A stretch of DNA of 30,580 bases, taken from a virus. Positions 17,519 to 24,863 of this stretch are shown here, one piece after another. Location of the stretch: positions 1 through 30,580 of the IMG/VR virus record IMGVR_UViG_3300026544_000019; one strand, given 5' to 3'. Position 1 is the first letter of the stretch, and every line of letters begins with the position of its first letter. Position numbers and translations under genes: made by a program. Below the pieces are notes generated by a model that was not told the origin of the DNA, did not search any database, and saw only the letters and a list, made by a program, of their open reading frames with translations.

Positions 17519-17758
17519 TTATCTAAAATTATTTGTTGTAGTACCTTTATGTTTATCAAATTGTCTGATAACAGATAAACTGACAAGAGCTACTAACAAT
17601 ATTTCTGCTTCTATATCAGTTAATCTATAATTAACTTGATTACCTTGAATTATTATTATTGGTATTATAACATAATTAAGTATAAGTATACTTATAATTA
17701 ACCAAGAAGAAAAATGTCTCCAACCTTTTAAATAAAAATTTGTTATAAAGTCCAACAT
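17519..17758 (-). CDS. holin-like membrane protein
   Basis: This 79-residue protein has two hydrophobic segments (residues about 18-37 and 49-63) and a charged C-terminal tail ending IRQFDKHKG and a Thr/Asn-rich end. An opening FYLKGWRHFSSW and a late hydrophobic helix running into an Arg...Lys-rich end resemble the short 3TM-type phage/GTA holin family as I remember it. A holin collects in the inner membrane and opens holes that let the endolysin out. The size, membrane topology and place just before the spanin and endolysin genes support this. The ribosome site is weak (AAGG some 14 bases upstream), which could limit expression and delay lysis. Confidence 0.7.
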   Translation of the reverse strand: MLDFITNFYLKGWRHFSSWLIISILILNYVIIPIIIIQGNQVNYRLTDIEAEILLVALVSLSVIRQFDKHKGTTTNNFR

Positions 17759-17764
17759 AATATT

Positions 17765-18037
17765 TTAATGTACCTTAAATGTAATAGTAAATCCATATAG
17801 TACTACAGCAGAAGCTATAGCCACAAGTATTTTAACTAGAGAATTTTTAAATTCTTCTAAATGATTCAACCTAGTTTCAATAATAGATAATCTAGGTAGT
17901 TCTTTTCCTATAGTATCAAGAGTCTCTGCTAATTTACATACATTTTTAGCTGTATTTTCTTGATGAGATTCTATACGAATCAACATGTCTTCAGTAGCTC
18001 TCTGTCTATGTTCTAACTCTTTATCAGTATAATTCAT
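17765..18037 (-). CDS. coiled-coil protein with C-terminal membrane anchor
   Basis: This protein of about 90 residues has a charged helical region (residues 1-62 with heptad-like Leu/Ile) followed by one C-terminal transmembrane segment (LVKILVAIASAVVLYGFTI) and a few basic residues. This plan resembles XhlA-like hemolysin/holin-associated proteins and some antiholins. I chose the ATG at 18037, two bases beyond the preceding stop, rather than a GTG three codons earlier that overlaps that stop. The gene opens the lysis block, directly before the holin-like gene. It could modulate the holin or be a second hole-forming component. The family call is tentative. Confidence 0.65.
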   Translation of the reverse strand: MNYTDKELEHRQRATEDMLIRIESHQENTAKNVCKLAETLDTIGKELPRLSIIETRLNHLEEFKNSLVKILVAIASAVVLYGFTITFKVH

Positions 18038-18038
18038 G

Positions 18039-19754
18039 TTACACACTTGTTATTTTAATTGTATCAAAAGCTACATCACATTTATAGCCTGTAGCATCAT
18101 GTTGTCTAAATCTGATAGCTTCTACACCTAAATCAGTAAAGTCACAGACTTGATTAATCCATTTATCACCTTGATCGCCATCAATACTCCAAATCTCTGT
18201 CCACGTATCTCCTACTCTGTAATCTAAAGATACATGACCTACTTCAGAACCATAAGCATGATAATAAAAATCAATCTCTGTTAAATCTGCAAAGTACACT
18301 GTCTCAAGTATAAAATCTTCTTTATATCCATCACTAGAACCTTCAGTATATATATAATATGAGCCACTTTGAGGTGCTGATGGACCTGTATTACTAGATG
18401 CTGTAGCGTCCTTTTCAAACGACCATTTACCTGCTTCTACTTTTTTAGAGCTAGACATTTGATCACTAGACCAGCGTTCTACTAAAGTATCATAGTCATC
18501 TGACCAGTCTTCTGTAAATGTACCTGCTGGTCCAGGAGCCATAAAATTAGAACCAAATGCTAAATATTTAAATTTACCTTCAATAGGATCACTAACAATA
18601 TATTTTTTCATCTCTTTGTGATAAAACATTTTATTACCTTCTATAGGTATAGTAGCTAGCTCTCCTGTAGTTATAATAGGTATACTAAATGACTTATCTA
18701 CAAAGTCATACCTAGTTTCTCTAAAATCATATTTATATGACCCATCATTACCTATTTGAAGATTTCCTTCATAATCAATAATAACAGAATAAATAAATAA
18801 TAATTCTGGACTAGGTAGACCTTCTAGTTTTAAGTTTTTAACTTCTTCAACTATTCCTCCTCTAGCCTCTTCTATAGAACTATAAATTGCATGACCAATT
18901 ATTTTGACTATAGGGTATTTAGAATCATTAGTAAGTAAAAAATGTGTAGTAGTATAATAATTTTCAGGAACTTCTTCTAAAAACCATTTACCATCATCAT
19001 CTATATTATTCCAAGCAATACCACTATTGTAATCAAACTGAAGAACATTTGAAGCACTAGTTTGCTTCCAAATATTTGTATCATCACGATATATAAAAGG
19101 GTGTACAGACTGATTTTGTATAATCATCTCTATATCTTCGTCTCTAGCTATACCAGAACTAGTAAAATCATAAGAATTTGTGTCTACTACTAAACCATGA
19201 ATATCTAAACCTTCTTGGTACTGACATCCAATAGTTTCATGTTCCTGTAAATGATCATAACTATTTTTATCTTTACCATGTTTTTCATCAGCAAATAACC
19301 AATAATTTCTATCAGAATCTTGGTAAAGTACGGTACATAAAACTTTATTTACTATAGCATCTCTAGTACTAGTTGCCTCTACTAATGTATTTGTTTTGTC
19401 AAAAGCTATTAAATGACTACCTATAGAATCATTTAATTGATATGTTAAACTAGAGGTAATTATATGTTTTTTACCTTGAAAATAAAAATAAAATGACTCA
19501 TTTAAAGGTCTGACACATAAAGTATAATCTGTTAATTCTGTAATACCATCACCAAATGTAGTAGTACTGTCTATTTCTTCATAAGTACCATCTTGATTAA
19601 TTCTTCTATAACTTTCACTAGAAGAATCTTCACATAACTCCATAACAGGTAGAGAAGTTAAATCTTCTCTATTAAATCCTGTAGGGTCCACACTATCTTC
19701 AAATATGCTCGTAACTAAATTAGTAACATTTTTATATAAATCTTTCAAATTCAT
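18039..19754 (-). CDS. tail fibre/receptor-binding protein with MAM-like C-terminal domain
   Basis: This is a 571-residue protein. Residues 1-13 (MNLKDLYKNV) share an LKDLY start with the 129-residue fibre protein at 20364-20753 and may be an attachment tag. Residues about 75-400 resemble a widespread phage tail-protein domain that I recall from many phages, with FYFYFQGKKH, a FADEKHGKD segment, GIARDEDIEMII, HFLLTNDSKYPIVKIIGHA and LKLEGLPSPELLF. Residues about 450-571 look like a MAM-type jelly-roll: GSYYIYTEGSS, EIDFYYHAYGSEVGHVSLDY, TEIWSIDGDQGDKWI and AFDTIKI at the end. MAM domains mediate surface adhesion, so this would be a receptor-binding tip. An AAAGG site precedes the ATG. It is the last gene of the fibre cluster before the lysis block. 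Confidence 0.85.
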   Translation of the reverse strand: MNLKDLYKNVTNLVTSIFEDSVDPTGFNREDLTSLPVMELCEDSSSESYRRINQDGTYEEIDSTTTFGDGITELTDYTLCVRPLNESFYFYFQGKKHIITSSLTYQLNDSIGSHLIAFDKTNTLVEATSTRDAIVNKVLCTVLYQDSDRNYWLFADEKHGKDKNSYDHLQEHETIGCQYQEGLDIHGLVVDTNSYDFTSSGIARDEDIEMIIQNQSVHPFIYRDDTNIWKQTSASNVLQFDYNSGIAWNNIDDDGKWFLEEVPENYYTTTHFLLTNDSKYPIVKIIGHAIYSSIEEARGGIVEEVKNLKLEGLPSPELLFIYSVIIDYEGNLQIGNDGSYKYDFRETRYDFVDKSFSIPIITTGELATIPIEGNKMFYHKEMKKYIVSDPIEGKFKYLAFGSNFMAPGPAGTFTEDWSDDYDTLVERWSSDQMSSSKKVEAGKWSFEKDATASSNTGPSAPQSGSYYIYTEGSSDGYKEDFILETVYFADLTEIDFYYHAYGSEVGHVSLDYRVGDTWTEIWSIDGDQGDKWINQVCDFTDLGVEAIRFRQHDATGYKCDVAFDTIKITSV

Positions 19755-19764
19755 AGTTATACCT

Positions 19765-20364
19765 TTATGTTTTTAAAGCTGTGATAACCCAATTAGAGCC
19801 ATTAAATATTAAACAAGTAATGTGTCTAGCATTGGTAGGTTTTACAGAAGTGCCTGAACTCCCATCTAATTTTAAAATATTATTCCCATTACCATCTATA
19901 TTAATATTAATTTTACAATTATATATATCATAAATTTGTACTTCATCACCTAGTTCAGGAGAAGCATTTAAATAAATAGTAGACTCTCCTGCTACATAAT
20001 CAGGATAAATTTTAGTTAATTGTTGCTTACCTACATTAATAGTGAAACCTACAAACATCTTAATAGCCATACCATCATATCTGTAAGTATTAGCTTCAAC
20101 TTGTTCTAAAGCTTCATCTATAGCATCTTGATGGTCTTGTAATTCTTGCTCAGTAGCACCTTCTATAACTACACCATTTACATCTACAGTAGGTTTTAAA
20201 AAAGTATCTGTATATGTATAAGGTAGATCATCTGTATGATATAATATTTTAGTACCACTTGGAATTGGTTGAAACCACCAATCTATAATACCATCACTAT
20301 CACTTATAGTTGTATCACTAGCTTCACTTACTTCTGTATGTGTTGTTTTATCATAATATCTCAT
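19765..20364 (-). CDS. small tail fibre protein, beta-rich
   Basis: This is a 199-residue protein. I chose the ATG at 20364 over one nine codons earlier, because its A is shared with the stop of the previous gene (TAATG) and a GGGAG site lies just upstream. The N-terminal 60 residues include DGIIDWWFQPIPSGTKILYH, and a short helical linker (EQELQDHQDAIDEALEQVEA) follows. The C-terminal part (residues 125-199) is beta-rich with GDEVQIYDIYNCKININIDG and ends NGSNWVITALKT. This ending resembles fibre domains that close with a Trp-containing strand. There is no enzyme motif. Its place between two fibre genes supports a role as fibre subunit, adaptor or chaperone. Confidence 0.75.
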   Translation of the reverse strand: MRYYDKTTHTEVSEASDTTISDSDGIIDWWFQPIPSGTKILYHTDDLPYTYTDTFLKPTVDVNGVVIEGATEQELQDHQDAIDEALEQVEANTYRYDGMAIKMFVGFTINVGKQQLTKIYPDYVAGESTIYLNASPELGDEVQIYDIYNCKININIDGNGNNILKLDGSSGTSVKPTNARHITCLIFNGSNWVITALKT

Positions 20365-20753
20365 TATTTCCATCTCCCAACTGCTGTCCATCGTATTTCC
20401 ATTTCAGTTCTAGTGTTTGTAGCACCTACAATAACACCTTCAAAATCTGTTTTTGTAGGCTGTCTTATATTACCAAAACTAAAAGAGAAATCATCATCTA
20501 CTCTTACTATACCACTTATAGCATACCCAGTATCATCGTACTGTAAAGGTATAGTAATTGTTTGATGGTTAGATCTGTATATACTACCTACTGCTGTCCA
20601 AGAGATATTAGTAGCTACAAATGCACCTCTACAAATTAAAGTACCATCACTAAATTTAGTCCAATCACCATTCGCATTAGAACCACTAGTAACTATTTCG
20701 GGTACAGTTTCCCATAAACTTTTTACTTTATTATATAAATCTTTTAAACTCAT
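20364..20753 (-). CDS. small tail fibre protein with phage fibre-tip domain
   Basis: This is a 129-residue protein. The first residues (MSLKDLYNKVKSLW) match the start of the 571-residue fibre. The middle has NGDWTKFSDGTLICRG (residues about 28-43), a motif common at the C-terminal ends of phage tail fibres. A beta-rich body (SWTAVGSIYRSNHQTITIPL, then the final MEIRWTAVGRWK) follows. It is therefore an LKDLY tag joined to a compact tip domain without a shaft. The start is a TAATG overlap with the secreted-protein gene and has GAAGG upstream; the stop overlaps the next start in the same manner. It is likely a receptor-binding or capping subunit. Confidence 0.8.
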   Translation of the reverse strand: MSLKDLYNKVKSLWETVPEIVTSGSNANGDWTKFSDGTLICRGAFVATNISWTAVGSIYRSNHQTITIPLQYDDTGYAISGIVRVDDDFSFSFGNIRQPTKTDFEGVIVGATNTRTEMEIRWTAVGRWK

Positions 20754-21082
20754 TAATAACCTTCTCTTAATCTTTCTAAATAAGTTTTTGTATAAATATT
20801 TTTATTGTAATTTTCAAATTTAAATTTTACACTTTTAGAATATTTTATTCTATTATTTTTTTCATACAAACAATATAGTTTACCTTCATCAATTTTTGTT
20901 AAATGAAACAAAGCTTCTTTTGATTTTGGTATAGAGTAGGACTCTAAACCATTTTTACTTAACATTGAAATATTATAATCTTTTCTAGATGTACATATTA
21001 ATGTATTAAGTATTATTTTTTCATTAAATATCTCAGCTTTTAAAGCTAAAGTAAATAATATTAGTAATAATATTTTTTTCAT
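20753..21082 (-). CDS. small secreted (periplasmic) protein among fibre genes
   Basis: This protein of about 109 residues has a clear Sec signal peptide: MKKILLLILFTLALKA, with likely cleavage after KA before EIF. No lipobox Cys is present. The mature part is basic, with two Cys (in LICTSRKD and KLYCLYEKN) that could form a disulfide, and is rich in Lys, Asn and Tyr. I chose the ATG at 21082 over a GTG three codons earlier that overlaps the preceding stop. It stands between two fibre genes, and its stop overlaps the next start (TAATG). A virion protein would not normally carry a signal peptide, so a role in the infected cell's envelope is likelier, perhaps masking the receptor or excluding other phages. 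No family is recognised. Confidence 0.75.
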   Translation of the reverse strand: MKKILLLILFTLALKAEIFNEKIILNTLICTSRKDYNISMLSKNGLESYSIPKSKEALFHLTKIDEGKLYCLYEKNNRIKYSKSVKFKFENYNKNIYTKTYLERLREGY

Positions 21083-21083
21083 A

Positions 21084-22583
21084 TTATACACCAGTCTCTA
21101 TTAATTCTATATAAGCAATGTCATCTTCTACACAAAACCATCTTAGTATAGATTTAGTATTTTCTGAAGTATCTAAATCAGACCAAACAAAACCTATAAG
21201 ATTTAATACTGTAGAACTAGTTACAACATAAGCTTGATCTGTATGTTGGTCTATAGTTAAAGTACCACTTGTACCTGATATAAGACTAACAGAAGAATCA
21301 AATTGTATATCATTATCTAATAATACTGTTTGATGATTAATAAAACCATCAAATTCTACATCTCCATCACCATTAACTGTTTTAGTTCTAGGTAAAATTA
21401 ATTCAGATGTCACTAATTTTTTAGGTACGTTAGCTAAATCTGTATAATTTGTTTCAGCAACACTCTCTGGAGCTTTTACATCACCACCGTCTTTAATTTC
21501 AAATACATTAAGTCTATTTGAATCTGATGTTCCATCACCAACTTCAAAAATAGAATTATGATAACCAAAATTATATCTACCAAATACAGCTGCATAATGA
21601 TTAGATGTTTTTGTATAATAACCTGTAGCAAAAGAAGAATCACCTCCAGCTTCTGTACCTCTACCAGAAGTAAATGCACCATAACCACCACTAGCTGTAG
21701 TATCTAAACCTAAAGCAAATGATCCGTAATCACCAGAAGCTATAGTTCCTTTTCCTGCAGTGAAGGCATACTTACCTGTAGCTCCATTATCTGTACTATT
21801 ACTATCACTATAACTTAAATCTATAGCATTATCACCTATATCTCCATAATTATCAGGATTTCTACCTAAGATTCTCCAACCATCACCATTACCTTCATCT
21901 AATTTTTCTAGTTGGGAAACACCTGCACTATCATCTACATATTTTTTGTTAACTAGAGAGTTGTCAGTAAAATCTGTACTATAGTCAGAAGCATATTCTA
22001 TACCCTTAAAATTAGCATCTTCCCCGCTAATAGTAATTTCTGTACCAAGAATTTCAATTTTTGTCTCATCGTTATTAGTAAGAGTCATTAATTGAGATTT
22101 AGGGTCACCATTTTTTACATTAGTTCTAACTTCTGCATAAGTATCAACATCACCAGCTGCAATTTGTACTTCGGTATCATTACCAAATATACCAGCATTT
22201 TTACTATCTTTAATAAGATTTAATTTATAACTATCTGTTTTAAGTTCTAAATCTGAACCATCATCATTAACATCTTTATCTATTATTTTAAATATTTTTT
22301 CTTTACAATCTATAGTAGTATCTTTAGTTAAGTCACCACCTAATTGTACATCTTTATCTGTTATTGTAACACCATTAGATGCTGTAACACTTAATTTTTT
22401 ATAAAGTGTAGCATCACTTAAAAAATCTGAAATAGTACTTGTATCTGTAAGCCCTGTATCATCTATTTTGAGGACCTCTACTACTTCTCCATTGTAATCT
22501 TTGACAACAACTTTTGCCTCATCAGGGACCCTTATGATCCCTAATGAGTCACCGTCATCAAAATAATTGATCGGCTTTCTCAT
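21084..22583 (-). CDS. tail fibre with YadA-like head repeats
   Basis: This is a 499-residue protein. Residues 1-65 are a domain shared with the next fibre (22592-24103): VVVKDYNGEVVEVLKIDDTG, then a DFLSDATLYKK end, likely the attachment to tail or fibre base. Residues 66-220 form a repetitive beta shaft ending with VNKKYVDDS. Residues about 262-345 carry YadA-type head repeats (YAFTAGKGTIASGDYGSFAL and the copies after it), which fold into a trimeric left-handed beta-roll in bacterial adhesins. Next come an IFEVGDG segment and a C-terminal beta domain. The start has a strong AGGAG site seven bases before the ATG. By family knowledge this would be a trimeric receptor-binding fibre. Confidence 0.85.
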   Translation of the reverse strand: MRKPINYFDDGDSLGIIRVPDEAKVVVKDYNGEVVEVLKIDDTGLTDTSTISDFLSDATLYKKLSVTASNGVTITDKDVQLGGDLTKDTTIDCKEKIFKIIDKDVNDDGSDLELKTDSYKLNLIKDSKNAGIFGNDTEVQIAAGDVDTYAEVRTNVKNGDPKSQLMTLTNNDETKIEILGTEITISGEDANFKGIEYASDYSTDFTDNSLVNKKYVDDSAGVSQLEKLDEGNGDGWRILGRNPDNYGDIGDNAIDLSYSDSNSTDNGATGKYAFTAGKGTIASGDYGSFALGLDTTASGGYGAFTSGRGTEAGGDSSFATGYYTKTSNHYAAVFGRYNFGYHNSIFEVGDGTSDSNRLNVFEIKDGGDVKAPESVAETNYTDLANVPKKLVTSELILPRTKTVNGDGDVEFDGFINHQTVLLDNDIQFDSSVSLISGTSGTLTIDQHTDQAYVVTSSTVLNLIGFVWSDLDTSENTKSILRWFCVEDDIAYIELIETGV

Positions 22584-22591
22584 TCAAACTC

Positions 22592-24103
22592 CTATTTGAT
22601 TATTTTAACTATGACTTTAGTATTTTCAGATGGTTCATCTGTAAATTTAATTTTATCTCCATCTGATAATGAATAATCATCAAATTCATCATAAAATACA
22701 CCACCTACATAAACATCTACTTTTTCTTCTTCTCCAACTGTATAAGTCTCAGTTAAAGTTAAAGTATCTGTAGTACCATCCATTACATATTTATTTCTAT
22801 GAATAGTACCAACTGTATCATTAACATATTTAGTTGTAGCTACAGCTAAATCTACAGTACCAGTAGGTTGTGTTGTTAATACTACTTTATCTTCTGTATT
22901 AGATTTTAAAGTTACTTCAGAATCATAATAACCTAAAGTTAAATCTCCTTCAGGTTCTATAGCAATATCTCCAGAAGAGTCAATAACAATATCCCCACTA
23001 CACCCTATATCAATATTATTACTAGCGTGTAAAGCTATAGAATAAAAATCTGTACCTACTCCATGACCTATACTAAATTCACCAGTGTCATCTGATTTAA
23101 AATGCATGTCAAATCCAGCAGCATCTACTTCAGTATCCTCTATAAGAGCACCACCTAAACGAATATCATCACCGTCTTCATGAATACCATTACTAGCTGT
23201 AATATTATTAGATACAGAGTCGTCAACATATTTAGTAGTTGCTACAGCAAGTTCAACTGCTCCTGTAGGTTGAGTTGTCAAAATAACTTTATCTTCTAAA
23301 GCTCCTAATTTTACATCACCAGCATCTGAACTTAGAGTAACTTTATCTATTTCTGTTTTTATATAATTCTCATCACCATTATCAGCTATAGAACCCATAA
23401 AAATACTAGCATTAGGGGTATATACTTGTAATCTACTTTTTTCGCTATTACCATTAGTAGTTTTAATATCAAATGTAGCACTATCTGATGTAACTTTAGT
23501 ATCTTCAATTAAAGCACCACCAAGTCTAATATCTGTACCATTTTCATGCACACCATTACTAGCTGTAACACCATCAAGAACTTTATCATCTACATATTTT
23601 GTAGTAGAGATTGCTAAATCAACATTACCTGTTGGTTGCTCTGTAAGTACAACTTGGTCAGCATTAGGTGTTTTAAAAGTAATATTTTCTGTCCCACTAG
23701 CTACCTCTAAATTAATAGGTTGATCAAAAGTTCCTAATTTAACCTCAGCACCTGAAAGGTGTAATTTAGCATCACTCATGGTCGCTTGTAAAGAAGTACC
23801 ACCTAAAGTAAACATGTCTAAATTTTTAAATTCTAATTGATGATTAGCTGCATCAACTACTCTATCTCCTGTAAGAGTGCCATCAGCTTTATACATAGAT
23901 TCATCTATATATTTTTTATATAAAGTACCATCAGCTAAAAAATCAGCTATAGTACTATTACTATCCATTCCAGTATTATCAACTTTAAATACATTTAATA
24001 GCTCACCATTAACATCTTTAATTAATACTGTTACATTATTAGGTACTACATCAATACCTGTTTCAGTAGTGTCTTTAAATTGATATATTACTTTTCTTTT
24101 CAT
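22592..24103 (-). CDS. repetitive tail fibre, paralogue of the next gene
   Basis: This is a 503-residue protein. Residues 1-65 match the N-terminal domain of the 499-residue fibre (VTVLIKDVNGELLNVFKVDN, DFLADGTLYKK). The shaft has three copies of a QPTG-V-LA-TTKYV-D-V unit at 156-175, 278-297 and 412-431, and two of an ASNG-HE...DIRLGGALIEDT unit starting at 181 and 303. A solenoid-like run with DIVIDSSGDIAIEPEGDLTL lies near 371-390. Units ending in TTKYVDD are a hallmark of phage fibre shafts. Residues 437-503 are a compact C-terminal beta module, also found in the 314- and 167-residue proteins. An AAGGG site precedes the ATG. Confidence 0.88.
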   Translation of the reverse strand: MKRKVIYQFKDTTETGIDVVPNNVTVLIKDVNGELLNVFKVDNTGMDSNSTIADFLADGTLYKKYIDESMYKADGTLTGDRVVDAANHQLEFKNLDMFTLGGTSLQATMSDAKLHLSGAEVKLGTFDQPINLEVASGTENITFKTPNADQVVLTEQPTGNVDLAISTTKYVDDKVLDGVTASNGVHENGTDIRLGGALIEDTKVTSDSATFDIKTTNGNSEKSRLQVYTPNASIFMGSIADNGDENYIKTEIDKVTLSSDAGDVKLGALEDKVILTTQPTGAVELAVATTKYVDDSVSNNITASNGIHEDGDDIRLGGALIEDTEVDAAGFDMHFKSDDTGEFSIGHGVGTDFYSIALHASNNIDIGCSGDIVIDSSGDIAIEPEGDLTLGYYDSEVTLKSNTEDKVVLTTQPTGTVDLAVATTKYVNDTVGTIHRNKYVMDGTTDTLTLTETYTVGEEEKVDVYVGGVFYDEFDDYSLSDGDKIKFTDEPSENTKVIVKIIK

Positions 24104-24112
24104 TATTTTCCC

Positions 24113-24616
24113 TTATTTAATTAATTCTACAAACAACCATGTGTTCAAATCAAGACCTTCGTTAAATACAATTTCTGTATCATCACCAACTATATTTAAA
24201 TCATATTCTACCTCCCTGACTAATGTACCTTCAGTAAAGGCTCTGATTTCATCAATATGTTTATCTTGTATTACAAATGTATCCTGCCCATCAGTAGCAA
24301 TAAATTCTACAGAACCTAAATGTAAATCATCTATAATGTACTCAATAGATACCCAAGTATTTAAATCTCTGCCTTCATTAAACTCTACATCTGTTTTACC
24401 ATTATTTTCTGTAACAGAGTACTCTGTATCTCTTACAAGTAGACTACCTGAATAAACTGTTAAAAAATCATAATCTGTCTCATCAAAAGTAAATATTTTT
24501 TGATCTTCAGTACTTGTATAATCTACTCTAATATTAGCTTTATTACTATTAGAAGGGTTACTACTACCACTTAATAGACAAAAAGGGTCTATTATTACTT
24601 GATTTCCTACACGCAT
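24113..24616 (-). CDS. small tail protein made of two repeated beta modules
   Basis: This 167-residue protein has a short lead (residues 1-28) followed by two copies of one module at 29-94 and 102-167. Both copies end with FNEG-DLNTW and a hydrophobic strand (VSIEYI, then LFVELIK). Each module begins with a Thr/Asp-rich turn followed by FTF or FVI, the same plan seen at the C-termini of the 314- and 503-residue fibre proteins. The start ATG overlaps the stop of the 84-residue gene in another frame and has AGGA upstream. It is probably a fibre-associated or baseplate subunit. The function of the module is not known to me. Confidence 0.8.
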   Translation of the reverse strand: MRVGNQVIIDPFCLLSGSSNPSNSNKANIRVDYTSTEDQKIFTFDETDYDFLTVYSGSLLVRDTEYSVTENNGKTDVEFNEGRDLNTWVSIEYIIDDLHLGSVEFIATDGQDTFVIQDKHIDEIRAFTEGTLVREVEYDLNIVGDDTEIVFNEGLDLNTWLFVELIK

Positions 24617-24861
24617 ACTATATCAGTCCTACTAAAGTGTACTTTACCTGCCTGACTTAAAAAGTAAACTTTTTTGTCTTTAGGTATAGCTAAGTGTTCA
24701 TACCCTCTTAGGGTAGCCCAACCTATTTTATCATTTGTTTCAAACTGATATTTTAAATTATTACCACTATCATTTTGAATTAATACATCTTTATCTGGAG
24801 TAAGTTCATACTCTCTACCTTCGTGTAAATTCAACCCTTTTACTGCATTATCTATTATCAT
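24607..24861 (-). CDS. small beta-rich tail-associated protein
   Basis: This 84-residue protein has alternating short strands (EYELTPDKDVLIQNDSGNNL, then HLAIPKDKKVYFLSQAGKVH) and no signal peptide, membrane segment or enzyme motif. It looks like a single small beta-sandwich domain. An AAAGG site overlaps the end of the 314-residue fibre gene, and the next gene starts inside its stop region, so it is translated with both neighbours. A minor tail or fibre-joining subunit is plausible. No family is recognised. Confidence 0.7.
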   Translation of the reverse strand: MIIDNAVKGLNLHEGREYELTPDKDVLIQNDSGNNLKYQFETNDKIGWATLRGYEHLAIPKDKKVYFLSQAGKVHFSRTDIVCV

Positions 24862-24863
24862 TA

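Noticed and set aside
21476-21691. Minus-strand open frame of 71 codons
   Set aside because: It lies inside the YadA-like part of the 499-residue fibre in another frame, and its repetitive Leu/Val composition is a shadow of the repeats.
22592-24103. Regular repeats that might be a CRISPR array or a diversity-generating target
   Set aside because: The repeats are in-frame fibre-shaft units with diverged DNA and no constant spacers. No reverse transcriptase or template repeat is visible in the window.
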